22,753 nt of DNA from positions 1 to 22,753 of IMG/VR virus record IMGVR_UViG_3300032323_001954; one strand, written 5' to 3'. Origin of the DNA: a virus. The notes below the pieces were generated by a model. It saw only the letters and a program-made list of their open reading frames with translations, did not search any database and was not told the origin of the DNA. A program made the translations under genes and the position numbers. This document shows, piece after piece, positions 6,414 to 13,176 of the stretch (position 1 is the first letter of the stretch; every line of letters begins with the position of its first letter).

Positions 6414-6874
6414 TACTTCTTGATCTTGAGCTTACTCACATCAATCCCAAGCTGTTCAGCAATCTCATCCATAGTGAGAACAATTTCCTTGGAGGTTTTC
6501 TTCTTGAATTCTTCTTCGGTGAGTTCAACACCATTCAAATACCAAGATTTACTACCATTAGGATATTCAACAGCAGGACCATCTTCACGATGACGCTTTC
6601 CATTCAAATACCATTCTTTACTGCCATCGATATATTCACAAGCAGGGCCATCTTCACGATGGCGTTTTCCATTCAACCACCAAGATTTACTGCCATCATT
6701 CCATTCAATAGCAGGAGCATTTTCACGGTGAATGTTTCCATTCAACCACCAAAATTTACTACCATTAGCATATTCATTGGCAGGTCCATCTTCACGATGA
6801 CGAATCTTCATCTCTTTGTCTTTGTAGTAAAATTTACTTCCGAATTCGTTGATGTAAATGTATTGTGGAGTCAT
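6413..6874 (-). CDS. MORN-like repeat protein, four repeats (153 aa)
   Basis: N cap 1-25, four 23-residue repeats (26-48, 49-71, 72-94, 95-117), C domain 118-153. The repeats differ in their second half (YANGSKFWWLN, WNDGSKSWWLN, YIDGSKEWYLN, YPNGSKSWYLN), and repeat 2 has HRENAPAIE for HREDGPAVE. The cap (IYINEFGSKFYYKDKEMKIR) and C domain (GIDVSKLKIKK) are near-identical to siblings, so divergence sits in the repeats. It stands alone between the envelope group and the deoxyribosyltransferase-like gene. Unknown function. Confidence 0.88.
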   Translation of the reverse strand: MTPQYIYINEFGSKFYYKDKEMKIRHREDGPANEYANGSKFWWLNGNIHRENAPAIEWNDGSKSWWLNGKRHREDGPACEYIDGSKEWYLNGKRHREDGPAVEYPNGSKSWYLNGVELTEEEFKKKTSKEIVLTMDEIAEQLGIDVSKLKIKK

Positions 6875-6919
6875 GTGATTAGTTTAGTTTAACGTTTTAT
6901 TGATTTTATCGATGTTCCT
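6875..6919 (-). promoter_or_regulatory. box A + box B leader, partly coding for the upstream gene
   Basis: AAGGAACATCGATAAAATC, AATAAAACGTTAAACTAAAC, TAATCACATG. The upstream gene (6906-7400) reads through the first part and stops at the TAA of CGATAA inside box A. Confidence 0.5.
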
Positions 6920-7400
6920 TACTTCTGATCTTACTGAAGAAATCACACACAAGTGAATTTTCGAAATATTTGAGCCATTCTTCTTTATCCGTGAAGAATG
7001 GAATGCCGAATCGTTGACAAACAATACGGACATTTCCCTGTCTCCAGAAACCGTCTGGACAGCAGACAATCAGTTTATATGATCTGGCAAACAATCCAAG
7101 TTCAAGCAATGAAATTGGGCTTTTGGTGTTTGGATCAAAATACATTAGAATTATATCGGTATTTTCTAAGAAGTCAAGCTCCCAGTTCACCTGTTCATTA
7201 AATTCTGGAGAGTCATGTGTCCAAGAAGAATCCCAATCATCACGACGAGGATTATAAAACACAACATTCTCATTGAATCTTTCTATAACTTCTTGCTGCC
7301 ACGGTTGAGCAGATCCCATTTCAATACTACCTGCTAAGAATACTCTATTGAAAGATTTAGGTAATACATATTCGGGCGGTTTAATCTCAATACTTTTCAT
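6906..7400 (-). CDS. Nucleoside 2-deoxyribosyltransferase-like protein (164 aa)
   Basis: Resembles the nucleoside 2-deoxyribosyltransferase-like group often found in phages: VFLAGSIEMG at 20-29, WQQEV at 34-38, FYNPRRDDWD at 48-57, a helix NEQVNWELDFLENTDIILMY at 68-87, and NTKSPISLLELGLFA at 91-105, where Glu100 is in the place of the family's active-site glutamate. Such enzymes swap bases on deoxyribonucleosides, and the fold is related to TIR and SLOG domains acting on NAD+ or nucleotides. Start chosen at the ATG at 7400, overlapping the upstream gene by 14 nt; the longer reading overlaps more. It is the last gene of the prs operon. Its end (SKIRSKEHR) copies the 3' end of a MORN-like gene in a shifted frame. 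Confidence 0.82.
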   Translation of the reverse strand: MKSIEIKPPEYVLPKSFNRVFLAGSIEMGSAQPWQQEVIERFNENVVFYNPRRDDWDSSWTHDSPEFNEQVNWELDFLENTDIILMYFDPNTKSPISLLELGLFARSYKLIVCCPDGFWRQGNVRIVCQRFGIPFFTDKEEWLKYFENSLVCDFFSKIRSKEHR

Positions 7401-7677
7401 TTTCTTTTTTAGCTTTAAAGGCTTGTCGAGTGTAGTAGATCCAATTGTCATAATTATAATGACTTCCAACATATTCTTTGGTAATGAATGTCTTCATGAA
7501 ATCTTTCATCATAAACATCAACCACTCCTCTTTGTCTTCGTTTCTTTTCTTTTGTTCATAAACATCATTCAGTGAATCTTGAACAATGGATATAACTCGT
7601 TCGACTAACAGCTTTTGACTCAAATCACATTCTCTCAAAAGCTCTTTAAGAGCTGGTGGGTGTTGTAATTGCTTCAT
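7387..7677 (-). CDS. Hypothetical protein of the prs operon (96 aa)
   Basis: Not recognised. Start ATG at 7677 overlaps the prs stop (ATGA) and its own end overlaps the deoxyribosyltransferase-like start by 14 nt, so the three genes form one translationally coupled unit. Predicted mostly helical, with a heptad-like first half (LKELLRECDLSQKLLVERVI) and an aromatic region later (EEWLMFMMKDFMKTFITKEY). A role alongside Prs is suggested only by position. Confidence 0.75.
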   Translation of the reverse strand: MKQLQHPPALKELLRECDLSQKLLVERVISIVQDSLNDVYEQKKRNEDKEEWLMFMMKDFMKTFITKEYVGSHYNYDNWIYYTRQAFKAKKENEKY

Positions 7678-8621
7678 ACACTAAAATCAAACATCGTGAA
7701 ATTATCATATCCGTAGTCTGAGTGTCTTCGACTATTGGTGGTGTAATACCAATCAAAGTAATTGATCATATTTTCAATACCCTTTTGACAATCAGCATGA
7801 GCAGTGAACAGCATCAGCGATCCACAATTCTTACTCTTGAGAACTTCACCAAGACCGATGAATGTGCCACCCATGCTTAGAATGTCGTCAAAAATGATAG
7901 TCGGGCGTGCCTTTAGATCATCAGCTTGTACGAAAAACTCTTTAAGCGAACCGTCTCGAACATCACGAATCTTTTCACAGCGAATGAGATTAAATTCACA
8001 CCCTCTGAATACATTAGCTAGATGAGAAACAATCTTGAGTGTACGCTTACCAGCACCAGCATCAGGACACACAATATTAAACACATTATTAAGAGCATCC
8101 TTCTTCAAGAGATCAGCAATCACCATTTCAGCATATGCTAACTCATCAACTACGACAACATTGTTGAGGAGTGCTGGAGTGACTTCACTGTGTGGTGTGA
8201 AGATATAAACAGCTTCAAACCCACACCCATTGATCATGTCGGTATACACTTTAAGTGTCAATGGTTCACCAACATTACAAACACGATCCTGTCGTGCTGC
8301 TGGAAAATATGGAAGAATCAGTTCGATATGCTTGAATCCAAGACGACGAGCGGCATCAACAGCGAGAACAACATCAAAAACATCGGAAACGCTATTGGCT
8401 CTCTGAACGATAATTAGTTTTTTATTGGAGATAGCCGGAACATCAGACAACTGTGAAATATCAATCTGAATGTGTCGTTCTCCTCCAAGAAAAGTGTGAG
8501 CTTTATGCTTCAAGAAGAACAGATTTTTATTGTCCTGAAACGGATTGAAGTTTTCATCGAGATTCAAAACAAAAGTTTGGTCAACTTCTGCTTTCCAATG
8601 AATATGTAGATATTGTTTCAT
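7674..8621 (-). CDS. prs: Ribose-phosphate pyrophosphokinase (PRPP synthetase-like, 315 aa)
   Basis: Makes PRPP from ribose 5-phosphate and ATP in the classical family. Visible motifs: PYFPAARQDR at 104-113 (family PYxxYARQDR), GEPLTLKVYTDMI at 118-130, His144 in TPHS (family DLHA), PDAGAGKR at 186-193 with the catalytic Lys192, and the PRPP loop DDILSMGGT at 245-253 (family DDxxDTGGT). The length is typical. The classic signatures are loosened (PDAGAGKR, LSM in the PRPP loop, TPHS), as in phage members; such proteins can instead be the ADP-ribose pyrophosphokinase of the NARP1 pathway. Together with the split nadV it suggests a phage NAD+ synthesis module. It is first in a three-gene coupled unit, with box A directly before its ATG. 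Confidence 0.92.
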   Translation of the reverse strand: MKQYLHIHWKAEVDQTFVLNLDENFNPFQDNKNLFFLKHKAHTFLGGERHIQIDISQLSDVPAISNKKLIIVQRANSVSDVFDVVLAVDAARRLGFKHIELILPYFPAARQDRVCNVGEPLTLKVYTDMINGCGFEAVYIFTPHSEVTPALLNNVVVVDELAYAEMVIADLLKKDALNNVFNIVCPDAGAGKRTLKIVSHLANVFRGCEFNLIRCEKIRDVRDGSLKEFFVQADDLKARPTIIFDDILSMGGTFIGLGEVLKSKNCGSLMLFTAHADCQKGIENMINYFDWYYTTNSRRHSDYGYDNFTMFDFSV

Positions 8622-8645
8622 AATTTATTTTATCGGTGTTCCTTA
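8622..8645 (-). promoter_or_regulatory. box A directly upstream of prs
   Basis: AAGGAACACCGATAAAATAA then ATT and ATG (8621). AAGGA lies 18 nt from the ATG, too far for a normal ribosome site; GATAAAAT lies 6 nt from it. Confidence 0.5.
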
Positions 8646-8966
8646 CTTCTTGATCTTCAGCTTACTCACATCAATGCCGAACTTATCAGCAATCTCATCC
8701 ATAGTAAGAACAATTTCCTTGGCAGTTTTCTTCTTGAATTCTTCTTCGGTGAGTTTTTCATCATGCAAAAACCAAGATTTACTACCATCGGGATATTCAA
8801 CAGCGGGACCATCTTCACGATGAAGTTTTCCATTCAAATACCAAGATTTCATACCATCATTCCATTCAATGGCAGCGCCATCTTCACGATGACGAATCTT
8901 CATCTCTTTGTCTTTGTAATAGAACTTGCTGCTGTTTTCGTTGATGTAAATGTATTGTGGGGTCAT
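8643..8966 (-). CDS. MORN-like repeat protein, two repeats (107 aa)
   Basis: N cap 1-25 (IYINENSSKFYYKDKEMKIR), repeats 26-48 (HREDGAAIEWNDGMKSWYLN) and 49-71 (HREDGPAVEYPDGSKSWFLH), C domain 72-107. The second repeat ends FLHDEK instead of the usual YLNGK, so the last unit is drifting. It lies between the metallophosphoesterase and prs, and it breaks what might otherwise be one operon; its stop is directly followed by the box A that precedes prs. Unknown function. Confidence 0.88.
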   Translation of the reverse strand: MTPQYIYINENSSKFYYKDKEMKIRHREDGAAIEWNDGMKSWYLNGKLHREDGPAVEYPDGSKSWFLHDEKLTEEEFKKKTAKEIVLTMDEIADKFGIDVSKLKIKK

Positions 8967-9007
8967 GATTTTAGTTTAGTTTAACGTTTTATTGATTTTA
9001 CGATGTT
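8967..9007 (-). promoter_or_regulatory. box B leader fused to the end of the phosphoesterase gene
   Basis: GAACATCGTAAAATC (a box A variant lacking its stop), then AATAAAACGTTAAACTAAAA and TCATG. The phosphoesterase reading frame continues through it to a TAA within box B. Confidence 0.5.
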
Positions 9008-9674
9008 CGACGATCTCATCGATGTCTAGGATTCTAGCATAGCAATCACGAAAATCAACCCATGCTGATGTGTGAAAATGGCCATGATAACTACGACTGG
9101 GCTTAGCTAACTTTACCAGTTCATCAGCATCCATACGTTCCTTTCTACATTCATCCCATAGATGAACATCTTTTACACACCAGCTGGAAAGACTTTGCTT
9201 ATCAAATGGCCCCACCCAATACGGAGCGGTGTGTGCAATCAATACATCACACTCCTTGGCTAATTCTGGTTTGAGAACAAAAGTTTCATCAGTCCAATAA
9301 GATGAACCGACTTTTCGGAATTTACGATCAATACTGATGGCTCCTCCGACAAATAGAAAGATTTCCCCGTTTAGTTCACGAAGTGTATAGTCGGGGATTA
9401 GTTCAAAATTAGAAAGCTTAACAGAACCATCAAAGTAAGATGGATCACAATGGTTTCCGCGAATAGTCATGTATTGAATGTTGCGTTTCTTAAATTTGTT
9501 ATTCAAGAATTCAAATTCACGAAGCTGTTTTTCTTTGATTTTAAAACCGATACCAGTATCTCCCACACCAATCAAAATAGCGTCGGTAATATTTGCTGCA
9601 TCAATTTTGTCGAAGAGGCGATCCCACTTTCCGTGATTATCGCCGTGTATGGCTACTTTTTTCAGATTATTCAT
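8976..9674 (-). CDS. Calcineurin-like metallophosphoesterase (232 aa)
   Basis: Has the ordered metal-binding motifs of the family: GDNHG at 11-15, GVGDTG at 36-41, RGNHC at 72-76 (GNHD/E in most members), His148 in AHTAP, and GHFH at 198-201. It should be a two-metal phosphatase or phosphodiesterase; the substrate is not predictable. Start is the ATG at 9674, four residues before the first beta strand (KKVAIHGDNHG); an upstream GTG (9701) overlaps the endonuclease start and was rejected. The last eight residues (RKINKTLN) are encoded by the intergenic leader repeat. The gene lacks the usual leader at its start, because an endonuclease gene lies between it and box A at 10416-10438. Confidence 0.88.
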   Translation of the reverse strand: MNNLKKVAIHGDNHGKWDRLFDKIDAANITDAILIGVGDTGIGFKIKEKQLREFEFLNNKFKKRNIQYMTIRGNHCDPSYFDGSVKLSNFELIPDYTLRELNGEIFLFVGGAISIDRKFRKVGSSYWTDETFVLKPELAKECDVLIAHTAPYWVGPFDKQSLSSWCVKDVHLWDECRKERMDADELVKLAKPSRSYHGHFHTSAWVDFRDCYARILDIDEIVEHRKINKTLN

Positions 9675-9695
9675 GTTTGTGTGTAAATAAGAGGT

Positions 9696-10394
9696 ATGCA
9701 CGATAATAAACTAACCATATCACTAAGTCAAGAAGAACACTGCTATTTGATGGGCTTTTTTTGGGCTGATTGCTTTTTCGGAAAAGATAAAACGAAAAAT
9801 GTTTTCGAATTTTCATTTGAAATTAACTCGACTGATTTTTCAAAAATATGGCCTATGTTAGAACGACTCGGTTTTTCTAAATTCAAAGAAAGAATCCGCA
9901 AAAATTCATCTAAATCGCAATCAAGTGTGAGAATTGCTAGAAAATCGGATATGGATTTCTTTGAAAAGTGGAACTTTCATAATAAAAACGAAGGGTGTCC
10001 TTTGTATTTTGAATTAAGTGATGAAATGAAACCATTTTTTATCAAGGGATTTTTAGATGGTGATGGTAGTATTTCCGTTGATAAAAATAACTTATTTAGG
10101 GTCGGTTTCAATGGCAATAAATTCCAGAGTTGGGATTTTTTAGAGGACTTTTGTAATAAGAAGGGTATACCTTTCGTTGTTTACAAAAAAGATAGACAAG
10201 CTTCGCATCAATCTCACACTAGATCCCATTCATATTCAGTATTAGAATTTACCAAACTTCAAGATCGAATAGATTTTTGCAAAGAACTTCCTATAATTGG
10301 CCTCGCTAGGAAACTAAATGAATTTTTTAAATTTAAAGAATTTAGACTAATCGCTCAAGAAAGTAACAAAGCAATGTCGAAATTGACATTTTAG
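9696..10394 (+). CDS. LAGLIDADG homing endonuclease (232 aa)
   Basis: Two LAGLIDADG motifs: YLMGFFWADCFF at 17-28 (glycine of the usual ADG replaced by Cys) and PFFIKGFLDGDGSIS at 113-127. Between and after them are the mixed alpha/beta segments typical of a single-chain enzyme, with many Lys and Phe. No helix-turn-helix extension, unlike the gene at 3099-4007, to which it is not closely similar. It lies antisense at the start of the metallophosphoesterase gene, 21 bp away. GAGGT abuts its ATG, too close for a good ribosome site. Confidence 0.87.
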   Translation: MHDNKLTISLSQEEHCYLMGFFWADCFFGKDKTKNVFEFSFEINSTDFSKIWPMLERLGFSKFKERIRKNSSKSQSSVRIARKSDMDFFEKWNFHNKNEGCPLYFELSDEMKPFFIKGFLDGDGSISVDKNNLFRVGFNGNKFQSWDFLEDFCNKKGIPFVVYKKDRQASHQSHTRSHSYSVLEFTKLQDRIDFCKELPIIGLARKLNEFFKFKEFRLIAQESNKAMSKLTF

Positions 10395-10438
10395 TTAAAA
10401 AGTATCTTTGTTCATATGATTATTTTATCAGTGTTCCT
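10395..10438 (-). promoter_or_regulatory. Stranded box A and start codon downstream of the endonuclease
   Basis: AAGGAACACTGATAAAATAA then TCATATG; the ATG at 10415 opens a six-codon frame (MNKDTF, TAA) that runs towards the endonuclease. It looks like the original leader and start of the phosphoesterase gene, now separated from it by 740 bp; only ATGAAYAA is shared with the current start, so homology is weak. Confidence 0.4.
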
Positions 10439-10899
10439 TACTTCTTGATCTTGAGCTTGGATACATCAACTCCAAACTGTTCAGCAATCTCATCCATAGT
10501 CAAGACAATTTCTTTGGCAGTTTTCTTCTTGAATTCTTCTTCTGTGTGATAAACACCATTCAACCACCATTCTTTATAACCAACAGCATATTCAACAGCA
10601 GGTCCATCTTCACGATGATGTTTTCCATTCGAATACCAAGCTTTATAACCATCAGCATATTCAACAGCAGGAGCATCTTCACGATGAAGTTTTCCATTCA
10701 AATACCAAACTTTACTACCATCTTTCCATTCAACAGCAGGAGCATTTTCACGATGACACTCTCCATTTAAATACCAAGCTTTATCACCACTACTCCATTC
10801 AATAGCAGCTCCATCTTCACGATGAAAAATCGTCATCTCTTTGTCCTTGTAGTAAAATTTACTACCGTTTTCGTTGATTATAATGTATTGTGGGGTCAT
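10438..10899 (-). CDS. MORN-like repeat protein, four repeats (153 aa)
   Basis: N cap 1-25 (IIINENGSKFYYKDKEMTIF), four 23-residue repeats at 26-117 with variants HREDGAAIEW, HRENAPAVEW, HREDAPAVEY and HREDGPAVEY, and a C domain 118-153 (VYHTEEEFKKKTAKE to VDVSKLKIKK). The third repeat has WYSNGK for WYLNGK. The HREN unit is shared with the 6413-6874 gene, and VYHTEEE with 4819-5211, so the family looks mosaic, as expected from recombination between copies. Unknown function. Confidence 0.88.
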   Translation of the reverse strand: MTPQYIIINENGSKFYYKDKEMTIFHREDGAAIEWSSGDKAWYLNGECHRENAPAVEWKDGSKVWYLNGKLHREDAPAVEYADGYKAWYSNGKHHREDGPAVEYAVGYKEWWLNGVYHTEEEFKKKTAKEIVLTMDEIAEQFGVDVSKLKIKK

Positions 10900-10926
10900 G
10901 ATTTTAGTTTAGTTTAACGTTTTATT
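10900..10926 (-). promoter_or_regulatory. box B leader
   Basis: AATAAAACGTTAAACTAAAA then TCATG. No box A; 46 bp of unassigned sequence separates it from the end of the 10973-11686 gene. Confidence 0.45.
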
Positions 10927-10972
10927 GACAGATTGTTTTCTTCCAAATCGCATTCTGGAGTTATGAACTTTC

Positions 10973-11686
10973 CTATCGAGGTCGAGGTGGTGGACTCGGC
11001 GTCTTGTTCGGAGGTGTTCCGGGTGATCGATATTTACTCATTTGACTTTCCAGTTTGTTCACAGGTAGGCTGTTATCATTAAATGCTTTCTGTTGATTTT
11101 GTTTTGACGTTTTATTATTCTTTTTGTTCGCCTGTTCACAAAGATATTCAGCAAATCGAATCATGCCATGAACGGCATCATCTCCACCATCAATATAAAA
11201 GCGAAGGCTTCCAAACTTACTTTTGACTTGATCAATCTTAACTGGATCACAACACGCTGGAACTGTAATCCAAGCATCGTTTGGATAGATTGTGACAAAT
11301 GTAAAACGCTGTAAGAAAGATTGAATTTTCGTTCTTTTTGATTGGTTTATTTTCTTTTGAATATCGGGAGGAATAAAACCTTTCCAACCTTCCTTTGGAC
11401 GATAAGAGTGATATGGATTAGCAATATCCATTAGAATATAATGGATCGGACACCAAATCCTCCTGTGTAGGAAATATTTAAAGAGCACAAACGGGTTTTT
11501 CGTTTTGACGCTCTTGGTCTCTGTAGTGATGTATTCCACAATTGAGCCACACAGAGAGTCAATGATCTCTTCCCATTGTTCTGGAACACCAATTCCACAA
11601 TCGCTTGGAACTGTGTTTCCGTCTTCGTCTGTACGAAAAAGGGAAGGATATTTTTTCATCAAACGTCGTTCAAAATTATAATTCAT
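10973..11686 (-). CDS. Hypothetical phage protein with Pro/Gln-rich tail (237 aa)
   Basis: I recognise the pattern of a common phage hypothetical: start NFERRLMKKYPSLFR, then EIIDSLCGSIVEYI at about 40-53, and a late block VDQ/KFGSLRFY...GGDDAVHGMIRFAEYLCE. Family members I recall end in a cysteine-rich zinc-like region after the GMI...AE block; here this is replaced by a low-complexity tail (NKKNNKTSKQNQQKAFNDNS, ending TPPNKTPSPPPRPR). No function is known. It overlaps the preceding coiled-coil gene by 11 nt and has no evident ribosome site. Confidence 0.8.
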   Translation of the reverse strand: MNYNFERRLMKKYPSLFRTDEDGNTVPSDCGIGVPEQWEEIIDSLCGSIVEYITTETKSVKTKNPFVLFKYFLHRRIWCPIHYILMDIANPYHSYRPKEGWKGFIPPDIQKKINQSKRTKIQSFLQRFTFVTIYPNDAWITVPACCDPVKIDQVKSKFGSLRFYIDGGDDAVHGMIRFAEYLCEQANKKNNKTSKQNQQKAFNDNSLPVNKLESQMSKYRSPGTPPNKTPSPPPRPR

Positions 11687-12122
11687 AAATATTATCGTTT
11701 AGAAGTTCGTCAAGTCTTTCTTTCATTGCTTCGATTTTAAGAACTGATTCGTTACGAATAGTCCACCATTTACGATGCCATTTATCACGGAGTTTCAAAG
11801 CATCATCACGCTCAATTTGAGCACGAGCTGCCATATCAACAGCAACTTTCCATTTATTTTCCCAATCTTCAATTTGTCCTTTCAAATCGTCAATAGTATT
11901 CTGAAGATCGGCGTTTTCAAGAGCGAAATCATGATTGGCTTCACGAAGCACTTCAAGATCTCTAGGAAGGCACGGAAGCTTACTGATTTGTACTAACTGA
12001 TCACAATAATCGGATAGATGTTGATAGTCAGAGTATTTCACCACCAATCCGTTTGGACACTCTACATGAATAGGTGTCTTTGTTTCGTCACAATAAGTTA
12101 GTTTATATCGTTTAATGTTCAT
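11676..12122 (-). CDS. Coiled-coil phage protein (148 aa)
   Basis: N-terminal 1-45 is a compact segment (NIKRYKLTYCDETKTPIHVE, KYSDYQHL) seen in various phage hypotheticals; residues about 58-145 form a long charged helix with heptad character (LEVLREANHDFALENADLQN...), predicted to dimerise as a coiled coil. No enzymatic motif. Its start forms an ATGA overlap with the upstream gene and its end overlaps the next start by 11 nt. Confidence 0.8.
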   Translation of the reverse strand: MNIKRYKLTYCDETKTPIHVECPNGLVVKYSDYQHLSDYCDQLVQISKLPCLPRDLEVLREANHDFALENADLQNTIDDLKGQIEDWENKWKVAVDMAARAQIERDDALKLRDKWHRKWWTIRNESVLKIEAMKERLDELLNDNIYEL

Positions 12123-12406
12123 TCAAAAATCCAAGTTTGAGTGTATACACTGTCCCCACATTGATCACAGCTATCAGAGCTTTCCCAACTATCAGGTTGA
12201 AAACAACGAATAAGATCATTTAATTGAACGGTCGATTCTTTCAACCCTTTTTTAAATTCTTGAAAAAGATAATCAACAAGTTCATCAATTTCTTCATCTG
12301 GAAATCGAGTTGGTTCATATTCTCCACCGACAATCTTATCATTGATTTCAGTGAAGAAAGCCGTACAGCCTTCACTGATTGTAATTGTGTATTTCGGTTG
12401 TTTCAT
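12119..12406 (-). CDS. Hypothetical protein with CxxC motif (95 aa)
   Basis: Not recognised. Small acidic protein; middle helix DEEIDELVDYLFQEFKKGLK; the C-terminus holds SSDSCDQCGDSVYTQTWIFE, a single CxxC that could be half of a zinc site completed by dimerisation. It overlaps the upstream gene by 35 nt and the downstream start by 4 nt. Confidence 0.7.
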   Translation of the reverse strand: MKQPKYTITISEGCTAFFTEINDKIVGGEYEPTRFPDEEIDELVDYLFQEFKKGLKESTVQLNDLIRCFQPDSWESSDSCDQCGDSVYTQTWIFE

Positions 12407-12665
12407 TTTCAGTATTCGTTAAACATTTCCATGAGTAGACGGTTATCCACATTGCCAAACATAACCAATGAAAATTTATATCCGTGTTTTCATAGGATCG
12501 AAATCTACCTCCATTGGTTCGTAAACTAGGAACCCAAAACCACCAATTACGACCAAATCTTGGTCTTGTAGGTGCATCAAGCTCCCATTGTTCGAAAACT
12601 TCATCTTTACTTCGGCCAGCTAGAACAGCACCGAAATATATATTTTTTGTAATTTTTATAACCAT
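12372..12665 (-). CDS. Hypothetical Trp-rich protein (97 aa)
   Basis: Not recognised with certainty. Residues 1-70 are well patterned and tryptophan-rich (RFGRNWWFWVPSLRTNGGRF, then NTDINFHWLCLAMWITVYSW), which argues for a real gene. The last about 12 residues (NETTEIHNYNQ) overlap the next gene by 35 nt, an unusually long overlap for this region, so the 3' end may be extended by a lost stop codon or small indel. The start ATG lies one base after the TGA of the upstream gene. Confidence 0.65.
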   Translation of the reverse strand: MVIKITKNIYFGAVLAGRSKDEVFEQWELDAPTRPRFGRNWWFWVPSLRTNGGRFRSYENTDINFHWLCLAMWITVYSWKCLTNTENETTEIHNYNQ

Positions 12666-12666
12666 A

Positions 12667-12918
12667 TCAGTCCAGCGGAATTAACAACACAGCAGGCTCT
12701 CCATCAGGCATCAAGTCTTCATCAGTATATCCTAACCTGATTTGATCCTTTGTCAAGCTTTGAAGTCCGATTTTTCCTGTTTTGTGATCGTAGGCGCATT
12801 TACCCCAAATACAGGCGAGCGGTGAATGATCATCTTCCTTTTTAAGATATCGTCTACAAACAACAAGTCGTTCTGGATCTTCCTTTTGAAGAAGTTCAAT
12901 CAGATTCTTTACTTTCAT
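12667..12918 (-). CDS. Small phage protein, tandem paralogue 2 (83 aa)
   Basis: The first 21 residues (MKVKNLIELLQKEDPERLVV) are identical to the adjacent 12922-13176 product; later parts keep the pattern (SPL, IG/KIGxSEED, DGExAxxxxP). The type is frequent in phages: an N-terminal helix followed by a short beta domain, function unknown. GAGGT sits directly before the ATG. Confidence 0.8.
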   Translation of the reverse strand: MKVKNLIELLQKEDPERLVVCRRYLKKEDDHSPLACIWGKCAYDHKTGKIGLQSLTKDQIRLGYTDEDLMPDGEPAVLLIPLD

Positions 12919-12921
12919 ACC

Positions 12922-13176
12922 TCAGTTTATGGGTACCAGAAACAATGCCTTAACGCCGTCTTCGATAACATCTTCTTCGCTGAATCCTATTTTACTGTCC
13001 TTTTCGGTTAATTCTTCAAGGCCAGCATAACCATACCATGCAGTCTCAGCTTTATATGATCCACTCCACATATCTGATAATGGTGAATATGAATTTCCTT
13101 CTGGATCTTTTTGACAAACAACAAGTCGTTCTGGATCTTCCTTTTGAAGGAGTTCAATTAGATTCTTTACTTTCAT
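12922..13176 (-). CDS. Small phage protein, tandem paralogue 1 (84 aa)
   Basis: Partner of 12667-12918, sharing residues 1-21 exactly and diverging afterwards (CQKDPEGNSYSPLSDMW..., SKIGFSEEDVIEDGVKALFL). The pattern of an identical 5' end and divergent body suggests tandem duplication with recent homogenisation of the start. It overlaps the HAD phosphatase by 23 nt. Function unknown. Confidence 0.8.
   Translation of the reverse strand: MKVKNLIELLQKEDPERLVVCQKDPEGNSYSPLSDMWSGSYKAETAWYGYAGLEELTEKDSKIGFSEEDVIEDGVKALFLVPIN

Noticed and set aside
9675-9701. GTG start for the metallophosphoesterase
   Set aside because: It overlaps the endonuclease start and adds residues unlike the family; the ATG at 9674 is directly before the first conserved strand.
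10438-10899. Regular 69-bp repeats as a CRISPR-like array
   Set aside because: The repeats are coding, in frame, have no separate spacer and lie within a gene with conserved ends.
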